Assembly: GCA_035479875.1 (NCBI GenBank)
Contig: DATIIH010000001.1
Span: 124,001 to 188,000, forward strand
From: PMNU01 sp035479875
GTDB taxonomy: Bacteria > Patescibacteriota > Saccharimonadia > Saccharimonadales > UBA4665
DNA: 64,000 nt
Direction of reading: 5' to 3'
Made by a program: the position numbers and the translations under genes
Notes under the pieces: model-generated
What the model was told of the DNA's origin: nothing
Databases searched by the model: none
Seen by the model: the letters and a program-made list of their open reading frames with translations, nothing else
Shown here: piece by piece, positions 34,718 to 41,990 of the stretch
Numbering within the stretch: position 1 is the first letter of the stretch
How the letters are laid out: each line of letters opens with the position of its first letter

Positions 34718-35392
34718 ATGCGCATCAATAAATTTATCGCTCTTGGCACAGGGATGTCCCGGCGTGCTGCCGACGGCGTCGTAGCCTCTGGCCATGTACA
34801 AATTAACGGCACACTCGCCCAAAACGGCCAAGAAGTGCAGAGCAGTGATACCGTGACACTCTACGGCCGCCCCGTCGAAACTCCTGAGGCAACCCAGACC
34901 GTCATACTCAACAAACCCGCCGGTTACGTCGTCAGTCGCGAAGGGCAGGGCAGCAAAACGATTTACGATCTCTTACCGCCAGAGCTCGGCAAACTCAAGC
35001 CAGTAGGACGGCTCGACAAAGATTCGTCCGGTTTACTACTACTGACCAACGACGGTGAATTGGCGCAGCGCTTGACTCACCCCAGCTACAAAAAAGCTAA
35101 AATATACGAGGTTACACTTAGTAAGCCGCTTGAATCGCATCATGAACGGCAAATCGCCGCCGGCGTAGAGTTAAGTGACGGCGTCAGCCGCCTCAAACTC
35201 GAAAAATTAGGCCCGGGCTACAAGACCTGGCGCGTCACCATGCACGAAGGCCGCAATCGCCAAATCCGCCGCACTTTCATTGCGCTCGGCTACTCGGTGA
35301 CCAAGCTACACCGCACCCACTTTGGGGCGTACACGCTTAGCTCGACGTTGGCAGTTGGTAGTTGGCAGGCACAAAGTCCATCGCCAAAGTAA
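34718..35392 (+). CDS. RsuA/RluB-type rRNA pseudouridine synthase
   Basis: A 224-residue protein. The N-terminal S4 RNA-binding domain begins MRINKFIALGTGMSRRAADGVVASGHVQING. The catalytic domain has GRLDKDSSGLLLLTNDG with the catalytic Asp, and EGRNRQIRR near the end. It isomerises one uridine in rRNA; RsuA (16S), RluB and RluE/F (23S) cannot be told apart by eye. It begins 10 nt after the response regulator gene. Its last 56 nt overlap a small gene on the other strand. Confidence 0.92.
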   Translation: MRINKFIALGTGMSRRAADGVVASGHVQINGTLAQNGQEVQSSDTVTLYGRPVETPEATQTVILNKPAGYVVSREGQGSKTIYDLLPPELGKLKPVGRLDKDSSGLLLLTNDGELAQRLTHPSYKKAKIYEVTLSKPLESHHERQIAAGVELSDGVSRLKLEKLGPGYKTWRVTMHEGRNRQIRRTFIALGYSVTKLHRTHFGAYTLSSTLAVGSWQAQSPSPK

Positions 35393-35561
35393 CATCGGCT
35401 ACATACGCGTCAACTATGCCGTTGACGTGCCTGTGGACAAACGCTTCACCTACGGTGTCGAGGGCAAATCTGGCTGCCTCACGGAGCGTTTCGGGCATAT
35501 GTCGCGGAACAGTTAGAGCGGTCGACTCTACCGCAGCCAAATTGTACACTCTAGCGCCCAT
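35337..35561 (-). CDS. Small protein, 74 aa, partial paralogue of the 37666 gene
   Basis: A start at 35561 with a TATAAT box (35577-35582, minus strand) 15 nt upstream. The product (MGARVYNLAAVES...VPRHMPETLREAARFALDTV...) shares the pattern VPxxxxxTLRxxAxxxxL and a following helical region ending in DY/DF with the 140-residue protein encoded at 37666-38088, but is about half as long. It overlaps the pseudouridine synthase gene antisense by 56 nt. Function unknown. Confidence 0.5.
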   Translation of the reverse strand: MGARVYNLAAVESTALTVPRHMPETLREAARFALDTVGEAFVHRHVNGIVDAYVADVTLAMDFVPANYQLPTSS

Positions 35562-35618
35562 AAAACTATCGTAGATATTATAATAAAGATTGTGCTTCGT
35601 CAATAGCGCCATCTCTGT

Positions 35619-35624
35619 TATAAT
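35619..35624 (+). promoter_or_regulatory. -10 box giving a leaderless der mRNA
   Basis: TATAAT ends 7 nt before the ATG of der at 35632, and no ribosome-binding site fits in between. Confidence 0.6.
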
Positions 35625-35631
35625 AGAGTGA

Positions 35632-36999
35632 ATGAGTAGTGCCAGAGTTCCAATCGTCGCGATTGTGGGGCGTGCCAACGTTGGCAAGTCCAGTCTGTTC
35701 AATGCGATCTTGGAACGGCGCGAGGCGATTGTATCGTTCGAGCCGGGCACCACGCGCGATAGCCTCACGGCCAAAGCCAGCTGGCGACACCAAGACTTTT
35801 GGTTAGTAGACACCGCCGGCGTTAAAGACCCAGCCGACGACTTTGAATTCACCATTCAGGAGCAAATCCTGCAAGCCGCCGACAGCGCCGATGTCATCTG
35901 GGTAGTAGTCGAGGCCGATGTGCCAATTACCCAAGAAGACCGCAAAGTAGCCAAGATGGCACTCAAAACCCGCAAGCCAGTGTTTTTGGTGGTCAACAAA
36001 ATAGACAAAGCCAAGGGCGTCGATCTAGACGCCTTTATGCGCTTGGGTATCAAACCAATCTTGCACACCAGTATGACACAGCGTCGCGGCATTAGCACAC
36101 TGCTCGACACGCTTGTCGAGAGTATCCCCAAAGCCACGATCACCGAAGACAGCAATCGTCTGCACATCGCACTGCTGGGACGCCCTAACGTCGGCAAAAG
36201 CGCGCTATTTAACAGCCTGGCCAAAAAACAGCAGGCCATCGTGGCCGACCGCGCCGGCACCACCCGCGACATCAACCGCGCTGTAGTAAAGTTTGAAGGT
36301 CGCGAAATCGAGATCATGGACACCGCTGGTATTCGCCGCCCAGGCAAAATTGGCCGTGGGCTGGAGCATTTTAGCGTTATCCGGAGTTTAAACGCCATCG
36401 AGCAAGCCGACGTTTGCTTGCTCCTAATGGACGTAAGCGAACTCAACGTCGGTCTCGACCAAAAAATCGCCGGCATGGTCAAAGAAGCCGGCAAAGGCCT
36501 GATTTTAGTCGTCAGCAAATGGGACGCCGCCGAAGGCAAAGACGCCTTTACGCGCGACGCGCTTGCTCCACAAATCGCGAGCACCTACGACTTTGTGCCG
36601 TGGGCACCGCTCATATTTACCAGCAGCATCACCGGCCAAAACGTCACCAAGATTTTTGAACTAGCCATGGATATCGACAAAACACGTGGCCAGCGTATGG
36701 CCACCAGCGACCTCAACAAATTCTTGCGCGAAGTAGTAGACAAGCACCCGCCAGCCGGCCTCAAAAACCGTGCCCCCAAGCTCAATTACATCGTGCAGGA
36801 AACCGACAATCCTATCCCCGCCTTCAAGGTGTTTGGCTCACACACCAAATTCTTACACTGGAGCTACAAACGCTACATGGAACGCGCCCTGCGCGAACGC
36901 TGGGGCTACGAAGGCACACCGGTGCAGCTGTGGTTTATCGAGAAGCACGAGACCCACAAACACGGCAACAGCCCCACCAAAGAGCCGCGCAAAAGCTAG
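35632..36999 (+). CDS. der: Ribosome-assembly GTPase Der (EngA)
   Basis: A 455-residue protein with two tandem GTPase domains. The first has GRANVGKSSLFN, DTAGV and NKID; the second has GRPNVGKSALFN, DTAGI and SKWD. A KH-like C-terminal domain follows. Der is needed for 50S subunit maturation. All G motifs are intact in both domains. The gene appears to be transcribed from a leaderless promoter. It overlaps the convergent gene by 4 nt. Confidence 0.96.
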   Translation: MSSARVPIVAIVGRANVGKSSLFNAILERREAIVSFEPGTTRDSLTAKASWRHQDFWLVDTAGVKDPADDFEFTIQEQILQAADSADVIWVVVEADVPITQEDRKVAKMALKTRKPVFLVVNKIDKAKGVDLDAFMRLGIKPILHTSMTQRRGISTLLDTLVESIPKATITEDSNRLHIALLGRPNVGKSALFNSLAKKQQAIVADRAGTTRDINRAVVKFEGREIEIMDTAGIRRPGKIGRGLEHFSVIRSLNAIEQADVCLLLMDVSELNVGLDQKIAGMVKEAGKGLILVVSKWDAAEGKDAFTRDALAPQIASTYDFVPWAPLIFTSSITGQNVTKIFELAMDIDKTRGQRMATSDLNKFLREVVDKHPPAGLKNRAPKLNYIVQETDNPIPAFKVFGSHTKFLHWSYKRYMERALRERWGYEGTPVQLWFIEKHETHKHGNSPTKEPRKS

Positions 37000-37529
37000 C
37001 GTCGGTCCGCCAAGACCATCCGCGCCGATACACTCCCAAGCCACCCCGTCGAAAAGCGCTCGGCCTCGCCAATGGTAGTAACACAGTGCAACGCATGTCC
37101 CCAGGGGCCGTCAAAAGGCATCATCAGAACATCATCAGGGCCGACCTCGGCCGTATAAACGATAGGCTCTAGATAATCATCGTCCACTTGCCCCGCAGTA
37201 AGTAGTTCGATGACGTGCCGATACAAAGGACTTTCGTAATAGTGGATGGTATTGCCCACATCCTGCCAGAATCGTCGCGTTGGCATAACCATAGCGCCCA
37301 ATGCCTGGCCCGCGGCTGTGCGGTGAGCATTAAATTCTGCGTAGTCGCTAGAATAACCGATCCAGTTGTCGCCATGCCAGCCAAATGGCTTTGCGCCAAA
37401 ATCGCTGACTTTCAAAAGATCCCCGTTACCACCATAGGCCGCCGAATACGCCCTAAGCGCATCTAACGTGGCCTCACCGCCACCTCGCGCAACGTAGCCG
37501 GGTGATTGCCCGGGTACTCTATCCAGCAT
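36996..37529 (-). CDS. Hypothetical protein, 177 aa
   Basis: Not recognised. It is soluble, with a Trp/Tyr/Gly-rich middle (GAKPFGWHGDNWIGYSSDYAEF) and ends with MVLADRR overlapping the der stop. No signal peptide or known motif. The start at 37529 has no clear ribosome site, so another start is possible. Confidence 0.55.
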   Translation of the reverse strand: MLDRVPGQSPGYVARGGGEATLDALRAYSAAYGGNGDLLKVSDFGAKPFGWHGDNWIGYSSDYAEFNAHRTAAGQALGAMVMPTRRFWQDVGNTIHYYESPLYRHVIELLTAGQVDDDYLEPIVYTAEVGPDDVLMMPFDGPWGHALHCVTTIGEAERFSTGWLGSVSARMVLADRR

Positions 37530-37665
37530 CGCCGTAATTCCCGGCCCGGGCTGTAGGGGATCTGCAAGCGGACGTATGTCGGCAGTCTAGTACGCACGAA
37601 TCATAATTGCTACATTATCAAATTACTTGCCCAAAAAGCAAAACGTTACACGCATACTGCTCAAA

Positions 37666-38088
37666 TTAGCCTACAAGCTGCAGGGCGCCGGCCTCAATAG
37701 CCCGTGCACCAGCATTAATGCCGCGGTCGCTCCAATATGCCGCAACAGGGTCAAAATCGAGGGATTCGTTACCACTAGTGGCCACCTCTACGCTGCCATT
37801 AGTGGCGCGGGTGACCGCGCTTGTGTGGCCCAGAGGTTCCCACAGGGTCATCGTCGTTCGAGCCCGTTCGCCGAGTGCAAATCTGAGGTCTTCGGCGTCC
37901 TCAACAGCGTCAATATAGTCCAACGCGCGTGCAACATAGCCGGCAGCGTACCTATAGCGCCGATCTTCCGGGCCCATCTCGTTCATCAGCAATACGGCAC
38001 CGCGCACGGCAATGTTACGGAGAGTGTCAAAAGATCGCTGTGGCACTCGCACCAAGTTATTTGCGTCGGCTTCAAAGTCTACGGCCAT
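37666..38088 (-). CDS. Hypothetical protein, 140 aa
   Basis: Not recognised. Helical and acidic, with VPQRSFDTLRNIAVRGAVLLMNEM and AAGYVARALDYIDAVEDAEDLRFAL. A shorter relative is encoded at 35337-35561. An AT-rich TATATTATATAA stretch directly upstream provides a -10 box within a few bases of the ATG, again leaderless in style. Confidence 0.6.
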   Translation of the reverse strand: MAVDFEADANNLVRVPQRSFDTLRNIAVRGAVLLMNEMGPEDRRYRYAAGYVARALDYIDAVEDAEDLRFALGERARTTMTLWEPLGHTSAVTRATNGSVEVATSGNESLDFDPVAAYWSDRGINAGARAIEAGALQLVG

Positions 38089-38169
38089 AATAACCTATAT
38101 TATATAACCCTATAGGTAGCGTGTCAAGCACTACCGCTTTGCAAGTTTCTGCTACTGGCGGTCGTACGC

Positions 38170-38175
38170 TATAAT
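38170..38175 (+). promoter_or_regulatory. -10 box giving a leaderless pth mRNA
   Basis: TATAAT ends 8 nt before the pth ATG at 38184. Confidence 0.55.
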
Positions 38176-38183
38176 CGTAGCGT

Positions 38184-38825
38184 ATGGCACTATTCCAACG
38201 CAGGCCGCAGGTGGGGCAGGCAATCCAGTATTACACACTCGGGCAAAACAAAACCGTGCTCATTGTGGGCCTCGGTAACCCCGGCAAAGAGTACGACGGC
38301 ACGCGTCACAACATCGGTTATGCATGCTTGGACGCTTTCGCGGCCGTCAGCGAGTTTGACCCTTGGATTAACAAAACCAACCTCAAATGCCACTTTACCA
38401 GCGCCACACTAGGCGACACGCGCGCGATTCTCATCAAGCCTACTACTTTTATGAACTTGAGTGGCGAGGCCGTGCAAGCGGTAATGCATTTTTACAAAAT
38501 TGCCGCCGATCGGGTGCTTGTAGTGCACGACGAACTCGACATTCCGTTTGGCCAAATTCGCACCCGTAAAGGCGGCAGCAGCGCTGGGCACAACGGCTTA
38601 AAATCAGTAATTGGGCAAATTGGCGAGGATTTTGGCCGGGTGCGCATCGGCATCGGCCCCAAAGAGCCAGAGCAGATGGACGCCGCCGACTTCGTACTCG
38701 CGCCGTTTAGTAAAGAACAACAGGCGGAAATGAAAAACCTCACCAAAGAGGTGAGTGCTATCTTAAGCGAATACGCCTACGGCGATGGCCAACTGCGCGC
38801 CGAAACCCGTAGCTTTATTATTTAA
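38184..38825 (+). CDS. pth: Peptidyl-tRNA hydrolase
   Basis: A 213-residue protein. After an N-terminal extension of about 25 residues come VGLGNPGKEYDGTRHNIGY (catalytic His), KPTTFMNLSGEAV and VVHDELDIPFGQIR...GGSSAGHNGLKS, all signature segments of bacterial Pth. It recycles peptidyl-tRNAs dropped by ribosomes. Its end overlaps the convergent gene by 8 nt. Confidence 0.96.
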   Translation: MALFQRRPQVGQAIQYYTLGQNKTVLIVGLGNPGKEYDGTRHNIGYACLDAFAAVSEFDPWINKTNLKCHFTSATLGDTRAILIKPTTFMNLSGEAVQAVMHFYKIAADRVLVVHDELDIPFGQIRTRKGGSSAGHNGLKSVIGQIGEDFGRVRIGIGPKEPEQMDAADFVLAPFSKEQQAEMKNLTKEVSAILSEYAYGDGQLRAETRSFII

Positions 38826-39645
38826 CCCTAAGGATATCCAAGAACTCCTTAGTAGCAACGCACTTGTGTAGCACCGCGGCAACCAATTCTTTGCGAGTGA
38901 AAACAGGCGCATCGTCCGGCATTGCCAAAAAGTCGGAGCTGCCAACTATGACCCCGGGGAAGGTGTGTAGTTTGCGCGTGATGTCTGTATCGTCCGCATG
39001 AGCAGACAGCGCAATCTTTAATCCCTGTTTCTCGCGCCAGCTAGGATTAGTCGAAACCATGTAGGCCAATTCGGCCGCGCCGAAAGCAACCTGGCGCCAC
39101 TGGTCAAAGTCGGCAATCACAAGCCTACCTAGGGTAGCGAGAGGATCGCCTTCGTCGAGCTCGTCTACCATATCGCCCATTGTCATACGCGCTGCTTCGA
39201 GGGGGCCAAACAGGTCTAACTCCATAGATATCGGCGTCGACGGAGGGGTCGTTGGACGGGCAAGTAGTTGCTGTATGCGCTCCTCGAAACTGTCCGCGTC
39301 GTGCGTCGTATCCGCACGTATCGTTTCAAAACCATTAACAGCGTATAGGTACGCATCGGAACCGGCCACTACCATTTCGAGCATGGCACCACCGCCATCG
39401 GTGGCGAGTTCCTGTAGGCTATACATCGCCGTAACGCCCAACACACGAGCGCAGGCCGGGCGCTGAGTCGGGTCCTCAAGCCAGTGGAGGCCGCGTGCCG
39501 TATCTACGTCCTCGCGAAAAATAGAAGGGGCGTGCTTTGGGTCAAGCGGCACACTACCATCCCTAAAGGGATCGCACAGCACGAGGCCACCGGCACCATC
39601 AGGGCGTTGCCACTCTATAACAGGGCGGGGGTCAAAGACACTCAT
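38818..39645 (-). CDS. Hypothetical protein, 275 aa
   Basis: Not recognised. It is soluble and acidic, with AMYSLQELATDGGGAMLEMVVAG in the first half and a helical second half. There is no signal peptide. Its start lies next to the AT-rich TATATTATA region that also borders the structured RNA candidate, so the two may be divergently transcribed. Confidence 0.6.
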   Translation of the reverse strand: MSVFDPRPVIEWQRPDGAGGLVLCDPFRDGSVPLDPKHAPSIFREDVDTARGLHWLEDPTQRPACARVLGVTAMYSLQELATDGGGAMLEMVVAGSDAYLYAVNGFETIRADTTHDADSFEERIQQLLARPTTPPSTPISMELDLFGPLEAARMTMGDMVDELDEGDPLATLGRLVIADFDQWRQVAFGAAELAYMVSTNPSWREKQGLKIALSAHADDTDITRKLHTFPGVIVGSSDFLAMPDDAPVFTRKELVAAVLHKCVATKEFLDILRVK

Positions 39646-39683
39646 ACCCTATATTATACCATATATCCCTCTATAATGCTAGT

Positions 39684-40021
39684 GTCTTCTGCTAACAAAA
39701 ACCGCGCTGTACTTGTAAGCAACTGGTGCTATAGTACGCGCGGGTTTGAACCTTTTCGTTGGCACAAAAATAGGCCGACGAGAGGGGGTGGGCACCGCTC
39801 GCCGGCCAATTTTCGGGGACATTGCCTAGGCAATCTCCCCAACACCCTTCAACCCACCCCAGCGAAAGCGTCAAACCAAAACTCCAGTAAAGTTTGCGCC
39901 GGTAGCAAGCTACCATCCTTATCAGACACGCTGACCCACTATAGGGCCTCTGAGTAAACTCAGGGGTTGCCGCTAAGCGAACGAATCCGCCTACAGCTAG
40001 TTAAAGGGGTTAGTTTTTTTT
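39684..40021 (+). ncRNA. Candidate structured RNA, unidentified family
   Basis: About 338 nt without a plausible protein, between a TATAAT box (39672-39677) and a run of eight T (40014-40021). Helices seen: 39699-39747 (13 bp with two bulges), 39773-39807, 39815-39840, 39901-39914 and 39947-39966. A GCGAAAGC tetraloop-like turn lies near 39862. The loop segment GGGGTGGG (39785-39792) can pair with CCCACCCC (39853-39860), an 8-bp pseudoknot. CTAAC (39692) can close on GTTAG (40009). The GNRA loop and the U-tail favour the plus strand. Signature sequences of RNase P RNA, SRP RNA or a tmRNA tRNA-like end were not found. Confidence 0.6.
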
Positions 40022-40251
40022 AGAACGCATGTCTGCCTATATAGTGTAAACCATTTAGGCAAGCGCCGATTGAGAAAAGTGGAGGGTAACAACTTGGCTC
40101 GGAGGCACGTTCTAAAACAATCTAACAAATTGTTAGAATGGGGGATATAAGGTGCGTAAATCGGCTATCACCGTTTACAGTGCAGTATATTAGCATTAAC
40201 GGGGTTTAATGTCAATACCTATTGTACGTTTATTGTAGGGAAGTCAAACAA
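40022..40251. other. Noncoding leader region upstream of dprA
   Basis: 230 nt between the T8 tract and dprA without a credible reading frame. It holds the 10-bp inverted pair at 40017-40026/40109-40118, the pair TGCCTA/TAGGCA within it, and the 17-bp palindrome. The structured RNA may extend to about 40118 if the 10-bp pair forms. Confidence 0.5.
40121..40137. promoter_or_regulatory. Perfect 17-bp palindrome upstream of dprA
   Basis: TCTAACAA and TTGTTAGA flank a single central base about 115 nt before the dprA start. The shape fits a dimeric repressor or activator site. A second inverted pair, TTTTAGAACG (40017-40026) and CGTTCTAAAA (40109-40118), encloses the region just before it. Function is inferred only from the symmetry. 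Confidence 0.4.
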
Positions 40252-41100
40252 ATGCGTATATCTACCTCTGTTGTTCCGAAAAGATTGAGGAACATTTCAC
40301 AACCCCCTAAAACGCTTTTTGTGCGCGGTGCAGCGCTCGAAGAGCTGCTCGAAAGGCCTTGCGTAACTATCGTTGGCAGCCGCAAAATATCGGCCTACGG
40401 CAAGGCCGTAACCGCCATGTTGGCAGGCGAATTGGCACGTCGCGGAGTAGTAATAATTAGTGGCTTGGCGCTCGGCGTCGACAGCATAGCCCACCGCGCT
40501 GCGCTCGACGCCGGCGGGTTGACTATTGCCGTGCTGCCCGCGGGCCTCGATAGAGTATACCCGGCCGGTCACCGCGCCCTTGCCGAGCAGATTGCGGCGC
40601 AGGGCGGGGCATTAGTAACAGAGTGTCCGCCTCTATCCAACATATACAAGGGCAGCTTTATTGCCCGCAACCGCATTTCGGCAGGACTAGGTGATGCATT
40701 ACTGATCACCGAGGCAGCAGTAAAAAGCGGCACGCTGCATACGGCCAACTTTGCGCTGGAGCAGGGAAGGCCGGTGCTGGCCGTACCGGGTAATATCACC
40801 AGCCCTACCAGCGGTGGCACCAACAACTTAATTAAGAGTGGGGCTACACCGGTCACTGGGGTAGATGATATCTTGCATATATTAGGACTCAGCGCAGGGC
40901 AGCACGCCAAGCAGGCGCCTCGTAGCAGCGACCCGCACGAACAGGCCCTACTCGACCTCTTAGTCGCCGGCGTGAGCAATGGCGCCGAGCTGCTAGCCCA
41001 GAGCCAACTAGCGGTGAGTCTGTTTAACCAAACACTCACTATGCTCGAGATCCGCGGCCAAATCCGCGCTTTGGGCGGCAATCATTGGGGGCTACAATAA
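40252..41100 (+). CDS. dprA: DNA-processing protein DprA (Smf)
   Basis: About 282 residues. The Rossmann-like core has TIVGSRKISAYG, VVIISGLALGVDSIAHRAAL, GGLTIAVLPAGLDRVYP, FIARNRISAGLGDALLITEAA and VLAVPGNITSPTSGG, the full DprA pattern. A C-terminal winged helix (LLDLLVAGVSNGAELLAQS...) follows. The N-terminal SAM domain is missing or very short. DprA protects incoming single-stranded DNA and loads RecA, so with the pilus locus it supports natural transformation. The start at 40252 (MRISTS) is preferred over the frame opening at 40222. Confidence 0.93.
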   Translation: MRISTSVVPKRLRNISQPPKTLFVRGAALEELLERPCVTIVGSRKISAYGKAVTAMLAGELARRGVVIISGLALGVDSIAHRAALDAGGLTIAVLPAGLDRVYPAGHRALAEQIAAQGGALVTECPPLSNIYKGSFIARNRISAGLGDALLITEAAVKSGTLHTANFALEQGRPVLAVPGNITSPTSGGTNNLIKSGATPVTGVDDILHILGLSAGQHAKQAPRSSDPHEQALLDLLVAGVSNGAELLAQSQLAVSLFNQTLTMLEIRGQIRALGGNHWGLQ

Positions 41101-41105
41101 ACAGT

Positions 41106-41285
41106 ATGGGCACGAAAACCTTAATCTGGATCGGCATCTTTATCGGCTCCACTCTCGGCAGCTGGCTCGGCGCCCTCGCCGGCCACGGTAACTGGTTTGG
41201 CTGGGAAAGCATTGTTGGCGGCCTCATCGGCTCCTTCGCCGGCATCTACGCCGGCATCAAAGCCGGCCAGTACTTCGGTTTGTAA
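41106..41285 (+). CDS. Small two-helix membrane protein, 59 aa
   Basis: MGTKTLIWIGIFIGSTLGSW followed by a second Gly-rich hydrophobic helix (GGLIGSFAGIYAGIKAG) with glycine-zipper spacing. It starts 5 nt after the dprA stop and is probably co-transcribed. The frame is open from 41085 inside dprA, but ATG 41106 is the natural start. Function unknown; glycine-zipper proteins often oligomerise in membranes. Confidence 0.65.
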   Translation: MGTKTLIWIGIFIGSTLGSWLGALAGHGNWFGWESIVGGLIGSFAGIYAGIKAGQYFGL

Positions 41286-41295
41286 GATCGCGGGA

Positions 41296-41377
41296 GCAAA
41301 CCGGTTATTTCATTTGGGAGCGCCCGCACGAGCGCAGCGAGCTCAGGACTAGCTCCCAAATGAAATAACCGGTTTGC
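41296..41377. repeat. Long inverted repeat with 26-bp perfect arms
   Basis: Arm 41296-41321 is the exact reverse complement of 41352-41377, separated by 30 nt that contain a GAGCGCAGCGAGCTC core. No T-tract follows, so it is not a typical terminator. It could be a small mobile or REP-like element, or a very stable RNA hairpin between the small membrane protein gene and the CrtO-like gene. Confidence 0.75.
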
Positions 41378-41429
41378 CGTCAAGCTGCAGCATTTGCAGA
41401 CATGCAGCCCCTGATGCTATAAAGTCATC

Positions 41430-41900
41430 ATGCCGGAGACATCAAGGCACGGATATTGGGGTCCCTTGCCAGGGGAATCGCCAGAATTATACAAAGCAAT
41501 CGGCACACCCGTGTTGGAAAGGGTTATTCTGGCTCATATGCCGGAATTCTGGCGCGGGAATTTTAATATGGAGGCCGGCCGTAGCCTTGGGGCGACAATT
41601 CCCCCAGAGGAGATTGTGCCGCCAGCCGAACTTACCAGACAAGAGCGACTAGAAAGATTGGTTAATTTTACCAAGACAAATGAGATTGGTCATGTGGCCC
41701 TGTTTGCGGGCCTTAGTGCCGCTAGTGCATACGGCGTGTCCGAGGGAGGCTGGTGGGGCATTGGGACCGCAGTAGTCTTAGGTGCAATTAACATTGTCGC
41801 GAACGTTCCTGCCATAATCGTCCAAAGATACAATCGACTGCGAGCATATCGTTTGCTTGACAGAATAGGCCACCCACGCCCAACACCAACGTCCGAATAA
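41430..41900 (+). CDS. Membrane protein similar to CrtO-type acyltransferases
   Basis: A 156-residue protein. The C-terminal NVPAIIVQRYNRLRAYRL closely resembles the conserved end of glycosyl-diaponeurosporenoate acyltransferase (CrtO) family proteins, preceded by two hydrophobic segments (HVALFAGLSAASAYGV and GIGTAVVLGAINIV). WGPLPGESPELYKAIG is at the N-terminus. No carotenoid genes are nearby, so a carotenoid substrate is unlikely to be the whole story. A TATAAA box lies 6 nt before the ATG, pointing to a leaderless mRNA. Confidence 0.55.
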   Translation: MPETSRHGYWGPLPGESPELYKAIGTPVLERVILAHMPEFWRGNFNMEAGRSLGATIPPEEIVPPAELTRQERLERLVNFTKTNEIGHVALFAGLSAASAYGVSEGGWWGIGTAVVLGAINIVANVPAIIVQRYNRLRAYRLLDRIGHPRPTPTSE

Positions 41901-41990
41901 GCGTGCCGTGCCCCAAAATAACAAAATGTTTGCATTCCGCCGCAACACTTGCGTATTATGAGGCGTTGCATATAAGATACTTGGATAAAC

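Noticed and set aside
39684..40021. Identification of the structured RNA as tmRNA or RNase P RNA
   Set aside because: GCAAAC followed by a short frame occurs on the minus strand, and VLV-ending frames occur on both strands, but no tRNA-like acceptor, T arm or CCA end could be built. The RNase P GAGGAAAGUC and ACAGAA segments are absent.
40222..40251. Start of DprA at 40222
   Set aside because: The extra ten residues (MYVYCREVKQ) have no family match; ATG 40252 fits better.
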